Below, in pieces: positions 1 to 9,183 of a stretch of 42,599 bases of DNA. Source of the DNA: Desulfomonile tiedjei (GTDB taxonomy: Bacteria > Desulfobacterota > Desulfomonilia > Desulfomonilales > Desulfomonilaceae). How positions within the stretch are numbered: position 1 is the first letter of the stretch; every line of letters begins with the position of its first letter. The stretch lies in contig DYLG01000002.1 in NCBI GenBank assembly GCA_020722215.1, forward strand, positions 1-42,599, given 5' to 3'. Made by a program: the position numbers and the translations under genes. Under the pieces are notes generated by a model. The model was not told where the DNA came from, searched no databases, and worked only from the letters and a program-made list of their open reading frames with translations.

Positions 1-33
1 AACCCATGGAACGGAGAGGCCGATCCTCCCAGA

Positions 34-172
34 CGACCCTGAAGGGGTCGACCCGGGGTCATTCCGTTCAGGTTCGTTGGTGGACCCTTTCAGGGTCCGC
101 GATATCTTATTGCATTCCCTTGCCCCGTGGGTTGAAACCCACGGCTACTCATAGTATGCCCCTTCGGGGCAT
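34..172. repeat. Cluster of short palindromic hairpins (REP-like)
   Basis: Several perfect short hairpins lie side by side. One has a 6-bp stem (34-39 with 45-50), one has 7 bp (82-88 with 92-98), one has 9 bp with a 2-base loop (125-133 with 136-144), and one has 7 bp (156-162 with 166-172). The 125-144 and 156-172 elements read as two adjacent palindromes, ccgtgggtt/aacccacgg and atgcccc/ggggcat. This looks like the dispersed palindromic repeats found between genes in many bacterial genomes. The array sits just upstream of a gene remnant, so it may mark a rearrangement point. No coding function is seen. Confidence 0.6.
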
Positions 173-253
173 CCGGTCCGGCAGCGACGTCGGAGGCCGG
201 TGCTGCCGGATACGTGACCGTGTTTGTGAAACGAAGTACTAAGTCACGTCCAT

Positions 254-478
254 GTGGAGGAAGCCAGGGCTGTGGTAGTTACACTCCCCGACCACAGGGC
301 TTGCCTGGACGTGATTCAGCAGGTGAAATCCATAGCCCCCAAGGTCCAGGTTTTCGCCAGGGCGAGATCGAGTCGGTACGTACCTGAACTCACGCGGGCA
401 GGGGCATCGGAAACCCTGGACGAGGAACTCAATGCCGGCGTCGAGCTGGGCCGCCGCGTGATAGCGACCCTCCTGTGA
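254..478 (+). pseudogene. C-terminal remnant of a KefB-type K+/H+ antiporter (RCK/TrkA-N domain)
   Basis: This 74-residue stretch resembles the last part of the NAD-binding RCK/TrkA-N domain of KefB/YbaL-type monovalent cation:proton antiporters. The recognisable parts are the strand VVVTLPDH, then VFARARSSRYVPELTRAGA, then a DEE acidic motif and a closing helix. Family members carry about 12 membrane segments and the first half of the RCK fold before this point. None of that is present: only the palindromic hairpin cluster lies upstream within the window. The reading frame opens at a GTG (254) without a clear ribosome binding site. I read it as a decayed gene end. A functional small RCK-like protein cannot be excluded but seems unlikely. 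Confidence 0.6.
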
Positions 479-548
479 TCATGAGGGCCGGCAGGAAGAC
501 GGACGGGCGGGTTTGCCCCCCCTGCAGCGAACCTGCCAAACGGCGACT

Positions 549-2882
549 TCACTCCACCATGATGGCAATTCTTGACGCACGATTGTCCGGAGTGAGCGCG
601 TGTACAACGTGCCTGCCTCTCACGGCCGGCCAGAGAAACTCGTAGGGAGGCTCTGTCCGCGCGATCTCAACTCCGTCCATGAGCCAGATCACGTACGGGA
701 CCAAAGGCTCCGCCTCGGCCCTGAACCGCACTCGGTTGTCCTCATGACGCGAAAGTACGAAACGGTCCAAGTTGTGGGGCCTGACAATGCTTATGCGAGC
801 GGCCTTAACCAACGGCGCAGTTTCATTTCTAATCAGCGATCCGATCGGTCTGGGACGTGGCGGCGAGAGCACGCTGTTGCCGGGTCCGAGCCGAAATCTC
901 CCGGATATGTGTTCAGACTCCCTGCGAAAGACCCATCGCGCATACTGCCCGCCAAGATGAATAAATTGGTCGGGAGTGTGCGCCAAACTGCACTGCTCCG
1001 CCGACGAAGGATCTCCGATGAACAGCTCCCTGGTGGTGTACGGACATCGAGGCGACGCCGGTTTCCCGGACATCCAGCAAACGGAAACCTCTCGGACCGC
1101 ATCCGGTTTGCGGAACTGCCCGGGTCGGGCCGATTTGTAAATGTGATCAATGACGTCCTTGAGAATGGGCCCGCAGGAATCCGAACCTGCTGCGTTCCGT
1201 GTTGGATTCCCGCTGAAGTTTCCCGCCCAAATGCCGATTACGTGCCTGGGAGTATAAGCGACAATCCAGTTGTCTCGGAAATTGGTGCTCGTGCCGGTCT
1301 TGAGGCTCACCGGAAATCCGAAATTGAAATACTGGGGATTTCCGAAGGTGAGCAATCTCGCCGACGGGTCAGCCAGGATATCAGTCACTATGTACGACGC
1401 TTCGGCCGAAAAGACTCTCGAAGCGGTAGCCTGTCCGTCCTTAATGAAAACAAGGCGCCGGAAAACGCCCTCGTTGGCCAGAGCCAGGTAGGCCTGAACC
1501 AGATTGAACAGGCTTGTTTCCACATTCCCGACAGCCAGTCCAAGGCCGTAGTGTCCGGACGGAGGGGAATCATCGTCTATCAGAGCCACCGATTTGAGAG
1601 CCTCGTAGAACCGCTCTATCCCCAACGATTGTAACGTCTTCACTGCAGAGATGTTCAGGGAGTTGCCCAACGCCGATCGTACGGTTACAGGCCCGTATGT
1701 GCGCCGGTCCACATTAAGTGGAACGTAGTCCCCTTGGGGGGTTGCGTAAGTCCTTAAAGTGTCGGGAAGTTCCGAAAACGAATTGTGTCCCTCATCCAGC
1801 GCGACGGCGTAGAGAAACGGTTTCAAGGCCGAACCGACGCTCCTCCGGGCAAGAACCGCGTTATTGTACCCGAGATCCCTGGTCCTGTAACCGAAAGAGC
1901 CGACCATAGCCAACACTTCGGCATTGTCCACGGAAACCACCAGAGCCCCGACCTGAGCAATGCCGAACCCGGCCAGGCGATGCCTGTGGGAGCGGAGTAT
2001 CGTCTCGACAGAGTGCTGGAGTTCCAGGTCCAGGGTTGTATGTATCCGAGAGCTGTTCCGCCGGTCCTCTTGCAGCACCATGTCCGTGAAATGCGGAGCC
2101 TCAAGCCCGATCGCGTCTGATCGGATTTCCACGGACCTCCCGAGCATGCCTCTCAATTCGTTTTCTCCAATGAAACCAAGCTTGCGCATCCGTTTGAGAA
2201 TGCGGTCTTTCTCGGCGAGTACTAGTTTCCTTCCGGGCGCTTTGCGAGGATCATACCTGGAGGGACATCTGGGAAGGGCCGCAAGAACCGCGGCTTCTGC
2301 CGAGTTTATGTTTTGCAGATCCTTGCCGAAGTATAGTTTTGATGCCGGCGCTGCGCCTCGCGTGTTTCCGCCCATGGGCGACAGATTCAGATACAGCTCG
2401 AGGATCTGATCCTTGGAGAGTTGGATCTCCATCTTCAGGCTTTCGAGGATCTCGATGAGCTTGGCCGTGTAAGTCCTCGGCCGCGGGCGGAGCATTCTGA
2501 CAACCTGCTGAGTTATGGTGGAAGCGCCGGAGACGGTTTTTCCCCGGACAATGTTGGCATGGATCGCTCTTGCTATGGCAAGAGGATCGAATCCCGGATG
2601 GTAATAAAACCGTTTGTCTTCAGCAGCAACCGTAGCGTGTTTAAGGCATTGGGGCACGTTGTCGATGGAACACCAGATGCCCAAGCGTCCCCTGTCGTCG
2701 GGGAGAACCCGTAGGACGCGGCCGTTGCGGTCAAGCACGACCTGACCTGATTTGGCCATCTCGTCATTCAGGCTGGCGCTGAAATCGGGCAATGCAAGGT
2801 AAACAGTGCAGCAAAGCAAGCTCGTGCATGCCGAAATCCCGCACGCCCAAATCTTAAGCTGCCTCTTTCGTGTGGGCTTCAA
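549..2882 (-). CDS. pbpC: Penicillin-binding protein 1C (bifunctional transglycosylase/transpeptidase)
   Basis: This is a class A penicillin-binding protein of the PBP1C type. It is expected to be anchored in the inner membrane and to polymerise and cross-link peptidoglycan in the periplasm. An N-terminal membrane segment (about residues 11-32) is followed by a GT51 glycosyltransferase domain with the catalytic motif AAEDKRF (Glu88) and a GASTITQQ stretch (119-126). The transpeptidase domain has S351-x-x-K354, S408-x-N410 and K528-T-G-T-S532. The last 90 residues match the PBP1C-specific C-terminal domain. The 777-residue length is usual for the family. The start is TTG at 2882, preceded at good spacing by GGAG; no ATG fits. 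It lies 55 bases after the DUF47 gene on the same strand. It is often paired with an alpha-2-macroglobulin gene, which is absent here. Confidence 0.93.
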   Translation of the reverse strand: MKPTRKRQLKIWACGISACTSLLCCTVYLALPDFSASLNDEMAKSGQVVLDRNGRVLRVLPDDRGRLGIWCSIDNVPQCLKHATVAAEDKRFYYHPGFDPLAIARAIHANIVRGKTVSGASTITQQVVRMLRPRPRTYTAKLIEILESLKMEIQLSKDQILELYLNLSPMGGNTRGAAPASKLYFGKDLQNINSAEAAVLAALPRCPSRYDPRKAPGRKLVLAEKDRILKRMRKLGFIGENELRGMLGRSVEIRSDAIGLEAPHFTDMVLQEDRRNSSRIHTTLDLELQHSVETILRSHRHRLAGFGIAQVGALVVSVDNAEVLAMVGSFGYRTRDLGYNNAVLARRSVGSALKPFLYAVALDEGHNSFSELPDTLRTYATPQGDYVPLNVDRRTYGPVTVRSALGNSLNISAVKTLQSLGIERFYEALKSVALIDDDSPPSGHYGLGLAVGNVETSLFNLVQAYLALANEGVFRRLVFIKDGQATASRVFSAEASYIVTDILADPSARLLTFGNPQYFNFGFPVSLKTGTSTNFRDNWIVAYTPRHVIGIWAGNFSGNPTRNAAGSDSCGPILKDVIDHIYKSARPGQFRKPDAVREVSVCWMSGKPASPRCPYTTRELFIGDPSSAEQCSLAHTPDQFIHLGGQYARWVFRRESEHISGRFRLGPGNSVLSPPRPRPIGSLIRNETAPLVKAARISIVRPHNLDRFVLSRHEDNRVRFRAEAEPLVPYVIWLMDGVEIARTEPPYEFLWPAVRGRHVVHALTPDNRASRIAIMVE

Positions 2883-2937
2883 CAGCAGTCTCCAGTGACG
2901 CCTGGCAATAGCAAGCTTTTTCCCTCGTTCCCGGGTT

Positions 2938-3606
2938 TCACCTGGCGATCATAACCCGTACCATGTCCGCGCTGTTCTCGAGATGGTCCGCGATGTCTCC
3001 CATGGTCTCGACTAGCCGCACGCTCATAAAACAGATCCGCGGCGGAATGTCCTCGTCTGCACAAAGCCGAATGAAGATTGTTTTTTCCAGATCGTCGGAC
3101 TCTTTTTCTCGGAAGCGTATCTCACGAATGATCTCTTTGACAGCCTCGCGATCCTTTTCAATGCGGGTGCGGAAGAAGTTGTGGGCACGCAAAACCATCT
3201 CGGGCAGCAGCCCGAGGTAGTCTCCCGCCTCCTTTGCCAGCAGGATGTAATCGCGCTGAATCAACTCCGGCAACTCAAGGTTGGTGTAAGACATCCAGTA
3301 AAGCGAATTCTTGATACAGTCTATGACCTTGTCGGCTTCTCGCAGGAATGAGAAGAACGTGGGCTTGTCCACCGGCATCAAAATGGACGCAGGCAAGTGC
3401 CCTCGGATGTTTCGTTTGATCCGGTCCGCTTCGGCCTCCAAGTCCCGGATCTCCCCCTTGAGCAGATCAAACTCGGTTCGGTCTCCCCTGAAGTAATCCT
3501 CCATCGCTCGCACGAAAAGCGGTCCGCACTGGGCAACCGTGACCGCATGTTTGAAGGCGTTTTCAAACGGGGAACGTCGGAACAGATTTCCGAGGACGAA
3601 TCTCAT
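2938..3606 (-). CDS. DUF47/PhoU-like phosphate transport accessory protein
   Basis: This 222-residue protein belongs to the DUF47 (PhoU-like, TIGR00153/YkaA) family of cytoplasmic all-helical proteins. The family is nearly always encoded beside Pit phosphate transporters and is thought to modulate them. Family-typical features are the N-terminal segment with SPFENAFKH, the repeated acidic helices (for example EIRDLEAEADRIKRNIR) and the C-terminal DIADHLENSADMV. The start ATG at 3606 lies 11 bases after the pit stop codon, so the two are almost certainly co-transcribed. There is an AGGA sequence 9 bases before the start. No membrane segment is present. The detailed regulatory role is inferred from the family and the neighbourhood. 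Confidence 0.88.
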   Translation of the reverse strand: MRFVLGNLFRRSPFENAFKHAVTVAQCGPLFVRAMEDYFRGDRTEFDLLKGEIRDLEAEADRIKRNIRGHLPASILMPVDKPTFFSFLREADKVIDCIKNSLYWMSYTNLELPELIQRDYILLAKEAGDYLGLLPEMVLRAHNFFRTRIEKDREAVKEIIREIRFREKESDDLEKTIFIRLCADEDIPPRICFMSVRLVETMGDIADHLENSADMVRVMIAR

Positions 3607-3617
3607 GGTGCACCATC

Positions 3618-4859
3618 CTAGAGAGTTCCATTGACGATAAGAATTAATCCTATGAAGATGATCGCCGAAGTGACCGCGGCAATCGGGACTGTCACGAGCC
3701 AGTAAACCAGGATTCGCGCCAGAGTGCGCAGGTCGAGAAGGCCTTGTAGTCCATGCGCCAGGCCCACACCGACAAACGCGCCGACAGCCGCATGGGTTGT
3801 GGACACGGGAAGCCCCAGCATCGATGCGATCAAGACGACCGTCGCGGCTGAGAACTCCACAGTAAAGCCACGAACGCTGGTCAACTCGGTGATCTTCGAG
3901 CCCATTGTATCAATGACCCGATAACCCCATGTGCATAGCCCTACACAAATCATCGCTCCGCCAAAAGCAAGCAACGTTACGGGTACGGGGGCCTTTTCAG
4001 CAACCATTCCTGTGGAATAGATGTAATAGATCCCGGCAATAGGGCCGATGGCGTTTGCAACATCGTTCGCGCCCGTACCGAACGAGACGTAGCAGGATGT
4101 CATGACTTGAAGGTACCTGAAAATCTGTTCCGCCACCTCGAATTTTCCCTGGCGAAGCTTGCGCTTCAGTATCCCGAAGGAAACCGTGAAACCTGCGAGT
4201 GCCGCAAAGCCTGGAATGGTAAGCGCGTGTAATCCGCGGAGCCCGAGCTTATCTCCCAGTGGGGTCTCCAGAAAAAGAGAGAGCGACACGACGAATACTG
4301 TTGCAGCCACCAGGAAAGGACCTGTGCCGACCGCGCCGACCGCGGTGTCCATCCGTGAAAGTACCCGGCGATCAATGAATTTGAACAGTGCGACCGCAGC
4401 CAGACCGCTCAAGATCGGCGACAGCATCCAGGACGAGAAGATATAGGCCACTTTGCCCCAGTGGACCACGCTCGGGCCTCCTGAGACTATACCCACTCCG
4501 ATCATGGAGCCGACAATGGAGTGCGTTGTGGACACCGGAAGATTCTTGTACGTCGACAGGCACACCCAGAGTGAAGCCGAGATCAAGGCCGCGAGAAGAC
4601 CCAACCAGACGACTTTGGGATCACGTATGGCGGTCTGGTCTATGATTCCTTTAAGGATGGTGTTGGCCACATGGGAACCGACGAAGGTGGCGCCTAGAAA
4701 CGTGAGAATCGTGGCGAGCACAAGCGCCTGTCTCAGCGTTATGACCTTGGCGCCGACCGCGGAAGCCATGGCATTGGCGCAGTCGTTGGCCCCGATGTTC
4801 CAGGCCATATACGCTCCCGCCAGCACGCTCACCACAAGCAGAAGAGTATCGATGGGCAT
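3618..4859 (-). CDS. pit: Low-affinity inorganic phosphate transporter (Pit/PHO4 family)
   Basis: This 413-residue polytopic inner-membrane protein is a PiT-family symporter that takes up phosphate, usually as a metal-phosphate complex or with a cation. The two internally repeated PHO4 signatures are clear. GANDCANAMAS (near residue 24) and STTHSIVGSMIGVG lie in the first half, and GTGANDVANAIGPIA and STTHAAVGAFVGVG lie in the second. Roughly ten hydrophobic segments are visible, and the length fits the shorter bacterial PiT proteins. It is the first gene of a minus-strand run with the DUF47 protein and possibly pbpC. No strong ribosome binding site precedes the ATG at 4859, so the exact start is less certain than the identity. 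Confidence 0.92.
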   Translation of the reverse strand: MPIDTLLLVVSVLAGAYMAWNIGANDCANAMASAVGAKVITLRQALVLATILTFLGATFVGSHVANTILKGIIDQTAIRDPKVVWLGLLAALISASLWVCLSTYKNLPVSTTHSIVGSMIGVGIVSGGPSVVHWGKVAYIFSSWMLSPILSGLAAVALFKFIDRRVLSRMDTAVGAVGTGPFLVAATVFVVSLSLFLETPLGDKLGLRGLHALTIPGFAALAGFTVSFGILKRKLRQGKFEVAEQIFRYLQVMTSCYVSFGTGANDVANAIGPIAGIYYIYSTGMVAEKAPVPVTLLAFGGAMICVGLCTWGYRVIDTMGSKITELTSVRGFTVEFSAATVVLIASMLGLPVSTTHAAVGAFVGVGLAHGLQGLLDLRTLARILVYWLVTVPIAAVTSAIIFIGLILIVNGTL

Positions 4860-5026
4860 GAGAAAGAAGGATTAGGCTCCTAACACGTTTCTAACACAAT
4901 ACCACAGGGGCGAGTGGGACGGGAAGAAAATCGTCGGAACAAAGAGCCTGCCGCAGAAGCCAACTGATACCAGGGTGTCGTACCACCGGCAGGACTTTTC
5001 TCAGGAATGCTTATGGGGGAGATCGC

Positions 5027-5773
5027 TCAATCGGCTTCGCCCGCAATTCTTACAAGATGCAGAAAGAACTCCCGATTGCCTTTCGGCCCTTTCATGGGGC
5101 TCTCGGATCGGCCAATCACGGAAAAACCTTGCCTCCCGCAAGAAGATGCAACAGCGTCCACAGCAGCCTTGATTCTCTCCGGATCGCGCACCAAACCACC
5201 TTTGCCCACGTGCTCTCTGCCTACTTCGAACTGGGGTTTAACCAGCGGGACAAACCAGCCCCCAATCGGGACGATTCTGCGAAACACCGGCAGGACCAGT
5301 TTCAGCGATATGAACGATAGATCCGCTACGGCAGCGTCGACCGAGTAAGGGAGGTTCTCGGGATCAAGAAAGCGCAGATTAGTCCGTTCCAGGAGAGTCA
5401 CTCTAGGATCATTGCGCAGTTTCCAGTGAAACTGTCCGTAACCCACATCCACCGCTAAGATGCGGACAGCCCCTCTCCGAAGCAGGCAGTCCGTGAAACC
5501 GCCAGTGGATGCGCCCGCGTCGAGGACACTTAATCCGGATGGATCGATGGAAAAGGTATCCAGCGCTGCCTCCAGTTTAATGCCCCCACGGCTCACATAC
5601 GGAGCAGCCTGATCCACGGAGAGAGACGAATCATCGGGGAAGGCTCTGCCGGGCTTTTCAATGCGCACGCCTTCCACGAGAACCTTTCCCGCCATAATAA
5701 GAGCCCTGGCCATCTCGCGCGACTCGGCCAGCCCCTTGGCCACGAGCAGAATGTCCAGTCGGCTCTTCTTCAT
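5027..5773 (-). CDS. tlyA: TlyA family rRNA (cytidine-2'-O)-methyltransferase / haemolysin-like
   Basis: This is a 248-residue TlyA homologue. The family uses S-adenosylmethionine to 2'-O-methylate cytidines in 16S and/or 23S rRNA in the cytoplasm. The N-terminal S4 RNA-binding domain spans about residues 4-64 (RLDILLVAKGLAESREMARA). It is followed by YVSRGGIKLEAAL and an FtsJ-type Rossmann fold with the SAM-binding VLDAGASTGGFTDCLL (about 83-98). Also present are AVDVGYGQ, the conserved ADLSFISL and LVKPQFE. The length is normal and nothing is missing. The haemolysin name is historical. There is no clear Shine-Dalgarno sequence before the ATG, but the S4 domain begins immediately, which supports this start. 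It appears to be transcribed separately from the genes on either side. Confidence 0.92.
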   Translation of the reverse strand: MKKSRLDILLVAKGLAESREMARALIMAGKVLVEGVRIEKPGRAFPDDSSLSVDQAAPYVSRGGIKLEAALDTFSIDPSGLSVLDAGASTGGFTDCLLRRGAVRILAVDVGYGQFHWKLRNDPRVTLLERTNLRFLDPENLPYSVDAAVADLSFISLKLVLPVFRRIVPIGGWFVPLVKPQFEVGREHVGKGGLVRDPERIKAAVDAVASSCGRQGFSVIGRSESPMKGPKGNREFFLHLVRIAGEAD

Positions 5774-5867
5774 TTGAGGGCATATTGGAAGAATCAGACA
5801 TGATGCCTGTGCTTGCGCACGCGAGGCGAATTCCGGTTCAAGGTCGAACCACGGTATCGGTTACCTC

Positions 5868-6377
5868 TCAAGTGTCCTTGAGAATGGTGAACTCCAGCAC
5901 GTCCACGAGGCTCAACCCGTGGTAGACCAGCACTGCGCCGGTTCCGATGAACTCTTCGGGCCGATGGATCGTGAAGCGATACGCGTATTGCCCGCGCCGA
6001 TCCCTGAGGTGCACGGTTTCCTCGAACTCCCTGGTATGCGGCAGCCTTATGATGAAGCGCACCGGCAAGCCGGACCGCGATCCATTGTAATGGAAGCGAA
6101 TCATTAGCGCGAGCCGGTTGGGAAAATTCGACACGTTGTAAGTCCGTGAGTGGCTGCTGAAAGTCCAGGTGTCATCTTTGACCACAGCAGGCCCGAATTG
6201 GAGATCGTAAATGGACAGTTTGCCGGGCAACTGCCAGGCGAGCCCCTCCGTTTTCTCTTTTGCTTGTGAGAACGTCCAAGTCGCGGCCAGAATTAACAGA
6301 ACCGGAACACAGCAAACTACTACGCTCGCTCTCTTTGCCAGCGCGGAACCACAATGACCTTCGGCTTGCTTGATCAT
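5868..6377 (-). CDS. Hypothetical exported or membrane-anchored protein
   Basis: The family is not recognised. The 169-residue product has a positively charged N-terminus and a hydrophobic stretch (about residues 18-38) that could be a signal peptide or anchor. The remaining ~130 residues look soluble and rich in beta-strand, with many aromatic and charged residues and no cysteines. No catalytic motif is visible. The chosen ATG at 6377 overlaps the stop codon of the upstream gene as ATGA, implying translational coupling. A GTG 12 bases further upstream is an alternative start. The two genes probably act together at the cell envelope; this is inferred from arrangement only. Confidence 0.65.
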   Translation of the reverse strand: MIKQAEGHCGSALAKRASVVVCCVPVLLILAATWTFSQAKEKTEGLAWQLPGKLSIYDLQFGPAVVKDDTWTFSSHSRTYNVSNFPNRLALMIRFHYNGSRSGLPVRFIIRLPHTREFEETVHLRDRRGQYAYRFTIHRPEEFIGTGAVLVYHGLSLVDVLEFTILKDT

Positions 6378-6694
6378 GCGCCCCACCACTTCGGTCTTAT
6401 GGGATCGGGTTTCATTTCTCTCATTTCGGCTCGCTCGTACTCACTTCGCTGGGCCTGCTGCCAATTTTCGGGCTGATCCCATCGCGTGGCCGTCTCCTGT
6501 CCGGTCCGCTGGGGGGTTCCTCCCTCCTCCACACCTAACAATTTCAACAAGATGTTGTCCTCACCGGCTGGCTCGGAGGCTTGTTCCTGTGGGGTCTGAT
6601 TCCTCTTCTTTTTTCCCAGGAAGTTCAGCGCCCAGGACAAGACCAGAATTATGGCCAGTGATATCAGGCTGAAAATCAGCTTATCAAGTTCCAT
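6374..6694 (-). CDS. Small hypothetical single-pass membrane protein
   Basis: This 106-residue protein of unknown family has one N-terminal transmembrane helix (about residues 7-26, rich in Ile, Leu and Val). A basic KKKR stop-transfer patch follows, then a hydrophilic, Gln/Glu/Arg-rich tail ending in PKWWGA. The topology suggests a short outside segment and a cytoplasmic tail. A longer in-frame reading from 6955 exists, but the ATG at 6694 is preceded by GGAGGA at ideal spacing and begins directly at the membrane helix, so I chose it. Its stop overlaps the start of the next gene as ATGA. No function is assigned. Confidence 0.7.
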   Translation of the reverse strand: MELDKLIFSLISLAIILVLSWALNFLGKKKRNQTPQEQASEPAGEDNILLKLLGVEEGGTPQRTGQETATRWDQPENWQQAQRSEYERAEMREMKPDPIRPKWWGA

Positions 6695-6978
6695 AGGGAC
6701 CGTCCTCCGCAGAATTACTCGACTGCCTCGTACGTTGATGATTGCACAAAAAGAGTTCCTCTGCAATCCCCCGAAAAACGTAACCATTGACTTTCGATGG
6801 AGAGACCGTCCTGCCAACGTCGCGCAGGCTTTCCGGCGGGCGATTTCTCTCGGCCCTTGATCAGGCAGCTCCAAAGCTTGCCCCACACGAGTGGTAACAT
6901 CTAATATGATGCAATAGGCGCGTGCTGTTAAACTTTCGGCTTCAATTCTTCTCAATAACTACATAAAGGGGGTTGGCC

Positions 6979-8850
6979 ATGGAGAGATCCACCGATGAAG
7001 CTGCCAGGGGGCTTCTGCGCGCAGCAGAGCGGGAAGCTATCGGCACTGTCTGGGACCGTTTTCAGAAGCAGAGTCCTCAGTGTGCTTTCGGCGAACTGGG
7101 AGTCTGTTGCCGGAACTGTTTGCAAGGCCCGTGCCGCATCAGCCCGTTCGGCGACGGAGCCACTGCGGATACCATCGTTGCCCGCAACCTGGCACGATCC
7201 ATAGCAGCAGGTACAGCCGCTCACTCAGGCCACGCCAAACACCTGGTTCACACTCTGCTCAAATGGACCGAGGGCAAGGCGCCTGATTATCCAGTGAGGT
7301 ATGAAGCAAAGCTTCGAAGCCTGGCCGCGAGAGTAGGCATCGCCGCAGATGGGAAGACCGTGAAGGAACTGGCCAAGGAAGTGGCCGAACTCGCATTGGC
7401 TGACTTCTCCGCCCAAGAGACTCCGCTCACATGGGCCGCGACCAATGTTACCGACGTCCGCGTGCATAAGTACTTGGAGTTGGGAGTTGTTCCCACAGGA
7501 GTCGATGCCGAGATTTCCGAAATCATGCACCGAACCCACTACGGTGTAGACGCAGACCCCATCAATCTGCTCCTGGGCGGAGTCAAGTGCGCATTGGCCG
7601 ACTTCGCGAGCTGCCACATGGGAACGGATTTCGCGGATATCTTGTTCGGGACGCCCAAGCCTGTGGTTTCCAGGGCAAACCTCGGCGTGCTGAAGCCCGA
7701 TGCAGTCAACGTCGCTCTCCATGGCCACAATCCGGTGCTGTCGGACCTGATTGCCCAGACGGCCAAGGAGATGGACTACGAGGCAAAACAAGCCGGCGCG
7801 ACCGCAGGCCTGAATCTGGTGGGAATCTGCTGCACCGGGAGCGAAGTGCTCATGCGTCACGGCATCCCGTCGGCCACCCACTCGGTTTCTCAGGAGTTAG
7901 CATTACTCACCGGAGCCGTAGACGCGATGGTGGTGGACTACCAGTGCCTCATGCCCAGCCTCGGCAACCTGGCCGAGTGCTTTCATACAAAGCTGGTAAC
8001 CACTATGCCCATCGCGAAGATTCCGGGCGCCGTTCATGTTGAGTTCACCGAAAGTGCCGGTCGTGAGGCTGCGACTCAGATCATCCGGCTGGCAATCGAC
8101 GCATACAAGCGTCGCGATCCTAAGAAAGTCAGAATACCCGAACACGAGACAGCGGCCATCGCGGGATTCTCCACGGAAGCCATTATCGGGGCTCTCTCTG
8201 GTGAACAAGGACGATCCTCTCAAGCCCCTGATCGACAACATCGTAAACGGCAACATCCAGGGTGTGTGTCTGTTTGCCGGATGTAACAATGTACGAGTTC
8301 CACAGGACGCTAATTTCATCATTATGGCCAAGGGACTGGCCCGCCGGAACGTGCTGCTCCTGGCCACGGGTTGCGGCGCGGGCGCGTTTGCCAGACACGG
8401 CCTTCTGACTCCCCAGGCCACGCTCGAGTATACCGGAGAGGGCCTCAAGGCCGTTCTGACCGCTGTGGGCGAGGCTGCCGGTCTGGGCGGTCCGCTTCCT
8501 CTGGTGCTGCACATGGGCTCGTGCGTGGACAACTCCAGGGCCGCGGACGTGGCCGTTGCCGTGGCCAACAAGCTGGGAGTGGATCTGGACAAGTTGCCTG
8601 TTGTGGCCAGCGCTCCCGAAGCAACCCGGAAAAGGCCATTTCCATCGGAACCTGGGCTGTAGCTGCGGGCTTGCCCACACATGTGGGCGTTGTTCCACCG
8701 GTGCTTGGCAGTCCTATTGTGGCCAAGGCCCTCACCGAGGACATCAAAGGATTGTTGGGCGGCTACTTCATAGTGGATACGGATCCGGTCAGTTCAGCGG
8801 CCAAGTTGATGGAGGCCATCCACTCAAGAAGAAAAGGGCTGGGGCTATGA
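6979..8850 (+). pseudogene. cooS: Anaerobic carbon monoxide dehydrogenase catalytic subunit, twice frameshifted
   Basis: The combined reading gives a CooS of about 620 residues, the usual length. The intact enzyme oxidises CO to CO2 at a Ni-Fe-S cluster and passes electrons to CooF. The B/D-cluster cysteines (C35, C43, C44, C47, C52) and the C-cluster region (NVALHGHNP, CCTGSEVLMRHG, VDYQCLMP) are in the first frame. FAGCNN, ATGCGAGA and HMGSCVDNSR are in the second, and EKAISIGTWAVAAG is in the third. The frame changes at 8192-8199, where one CT unit of an apparent (CT)5 is missing, and at 8628-8629, where one G of an apparent GGG is missing. Without repair, translation stops at 8286, before several cluster ligands. 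The start ATG at 6979 follows AAAGGGGG; a TTG at 6973 is an alternative. Sequencing error is possible, but the damaged genes immediately downstream favour true decay. Confidence 0.85.
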
Positions 8851-9182
8851 AAGAGGTCTTTGTCCATCTCGACCGCTGTATGGCTTGCCGCAGTTGCCAG
8901 CTTGCCTGCGGTGTGGAGCATTCATCAAGCAAGAGCCTGTTCGGCGCCCTGAGCGAGACGCCTCGGCCTCGGCACCGTCTTTACATCGAGCGAGCCGATG
9001 CCCGCAACATCCCTCTCACCTGCCGCCATTGCGACCCTGCGCCTTGTCTTGACGCATGCATTGCCGGCGCAATCTATAGGGATCAGCGGGGCTCGGTCGT
9101 ACATCGCGAGGATCGCTGCGTCGGCTGTTGGACCTGCGTCATGGTCTGTCCGTATGGCGTGATGGGCCGCAAGCTGGAGGAG
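8847..9182 (+). pseudogene. cooF: CooF-like 4Fe-4S ferredoxin, 3' truncated
   Basis: The first 112 residues match CooF-type polyferredoxins, the electron carriers that take electrons from CooS. Cysteine sets are C11/C14/C17/C21, C59/C62/C67/C71 and C91/C94/C97/C101. The ATG overlaps the cooS stop codon as ATGA, the usual coupled arrangement. After GRKLEE the family homology ends abruptly. The expected final cysteine set and C-terminus (roughly 70 residues) are absent, and the frame runs through unrelated sequence to a stop at 9410. The next recognisable sequence, in another frame, is the end of a flavin oxidoreductase. This indicates a deletion with its junction near 9182. If translated, the product would be 187 residues, the last ~75 being nonsense. 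Confidence 0.8.
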
Positions 9183-9183
9183 A

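Noticed and set aside
600-1634. 344-codon plus-strand open frame
   Set aside because: It lies antisense within pbpC, has no homology or ribosome binding site, and its composition is that of a reverse-frame shadow.
8192-8199. Programmed frameshifting in cooS
   Set aside because: There is no classic slippery heptamer and no obvious downstream structure. A second shift and a downstream deletion follow, and known cooS genes are single-frame.
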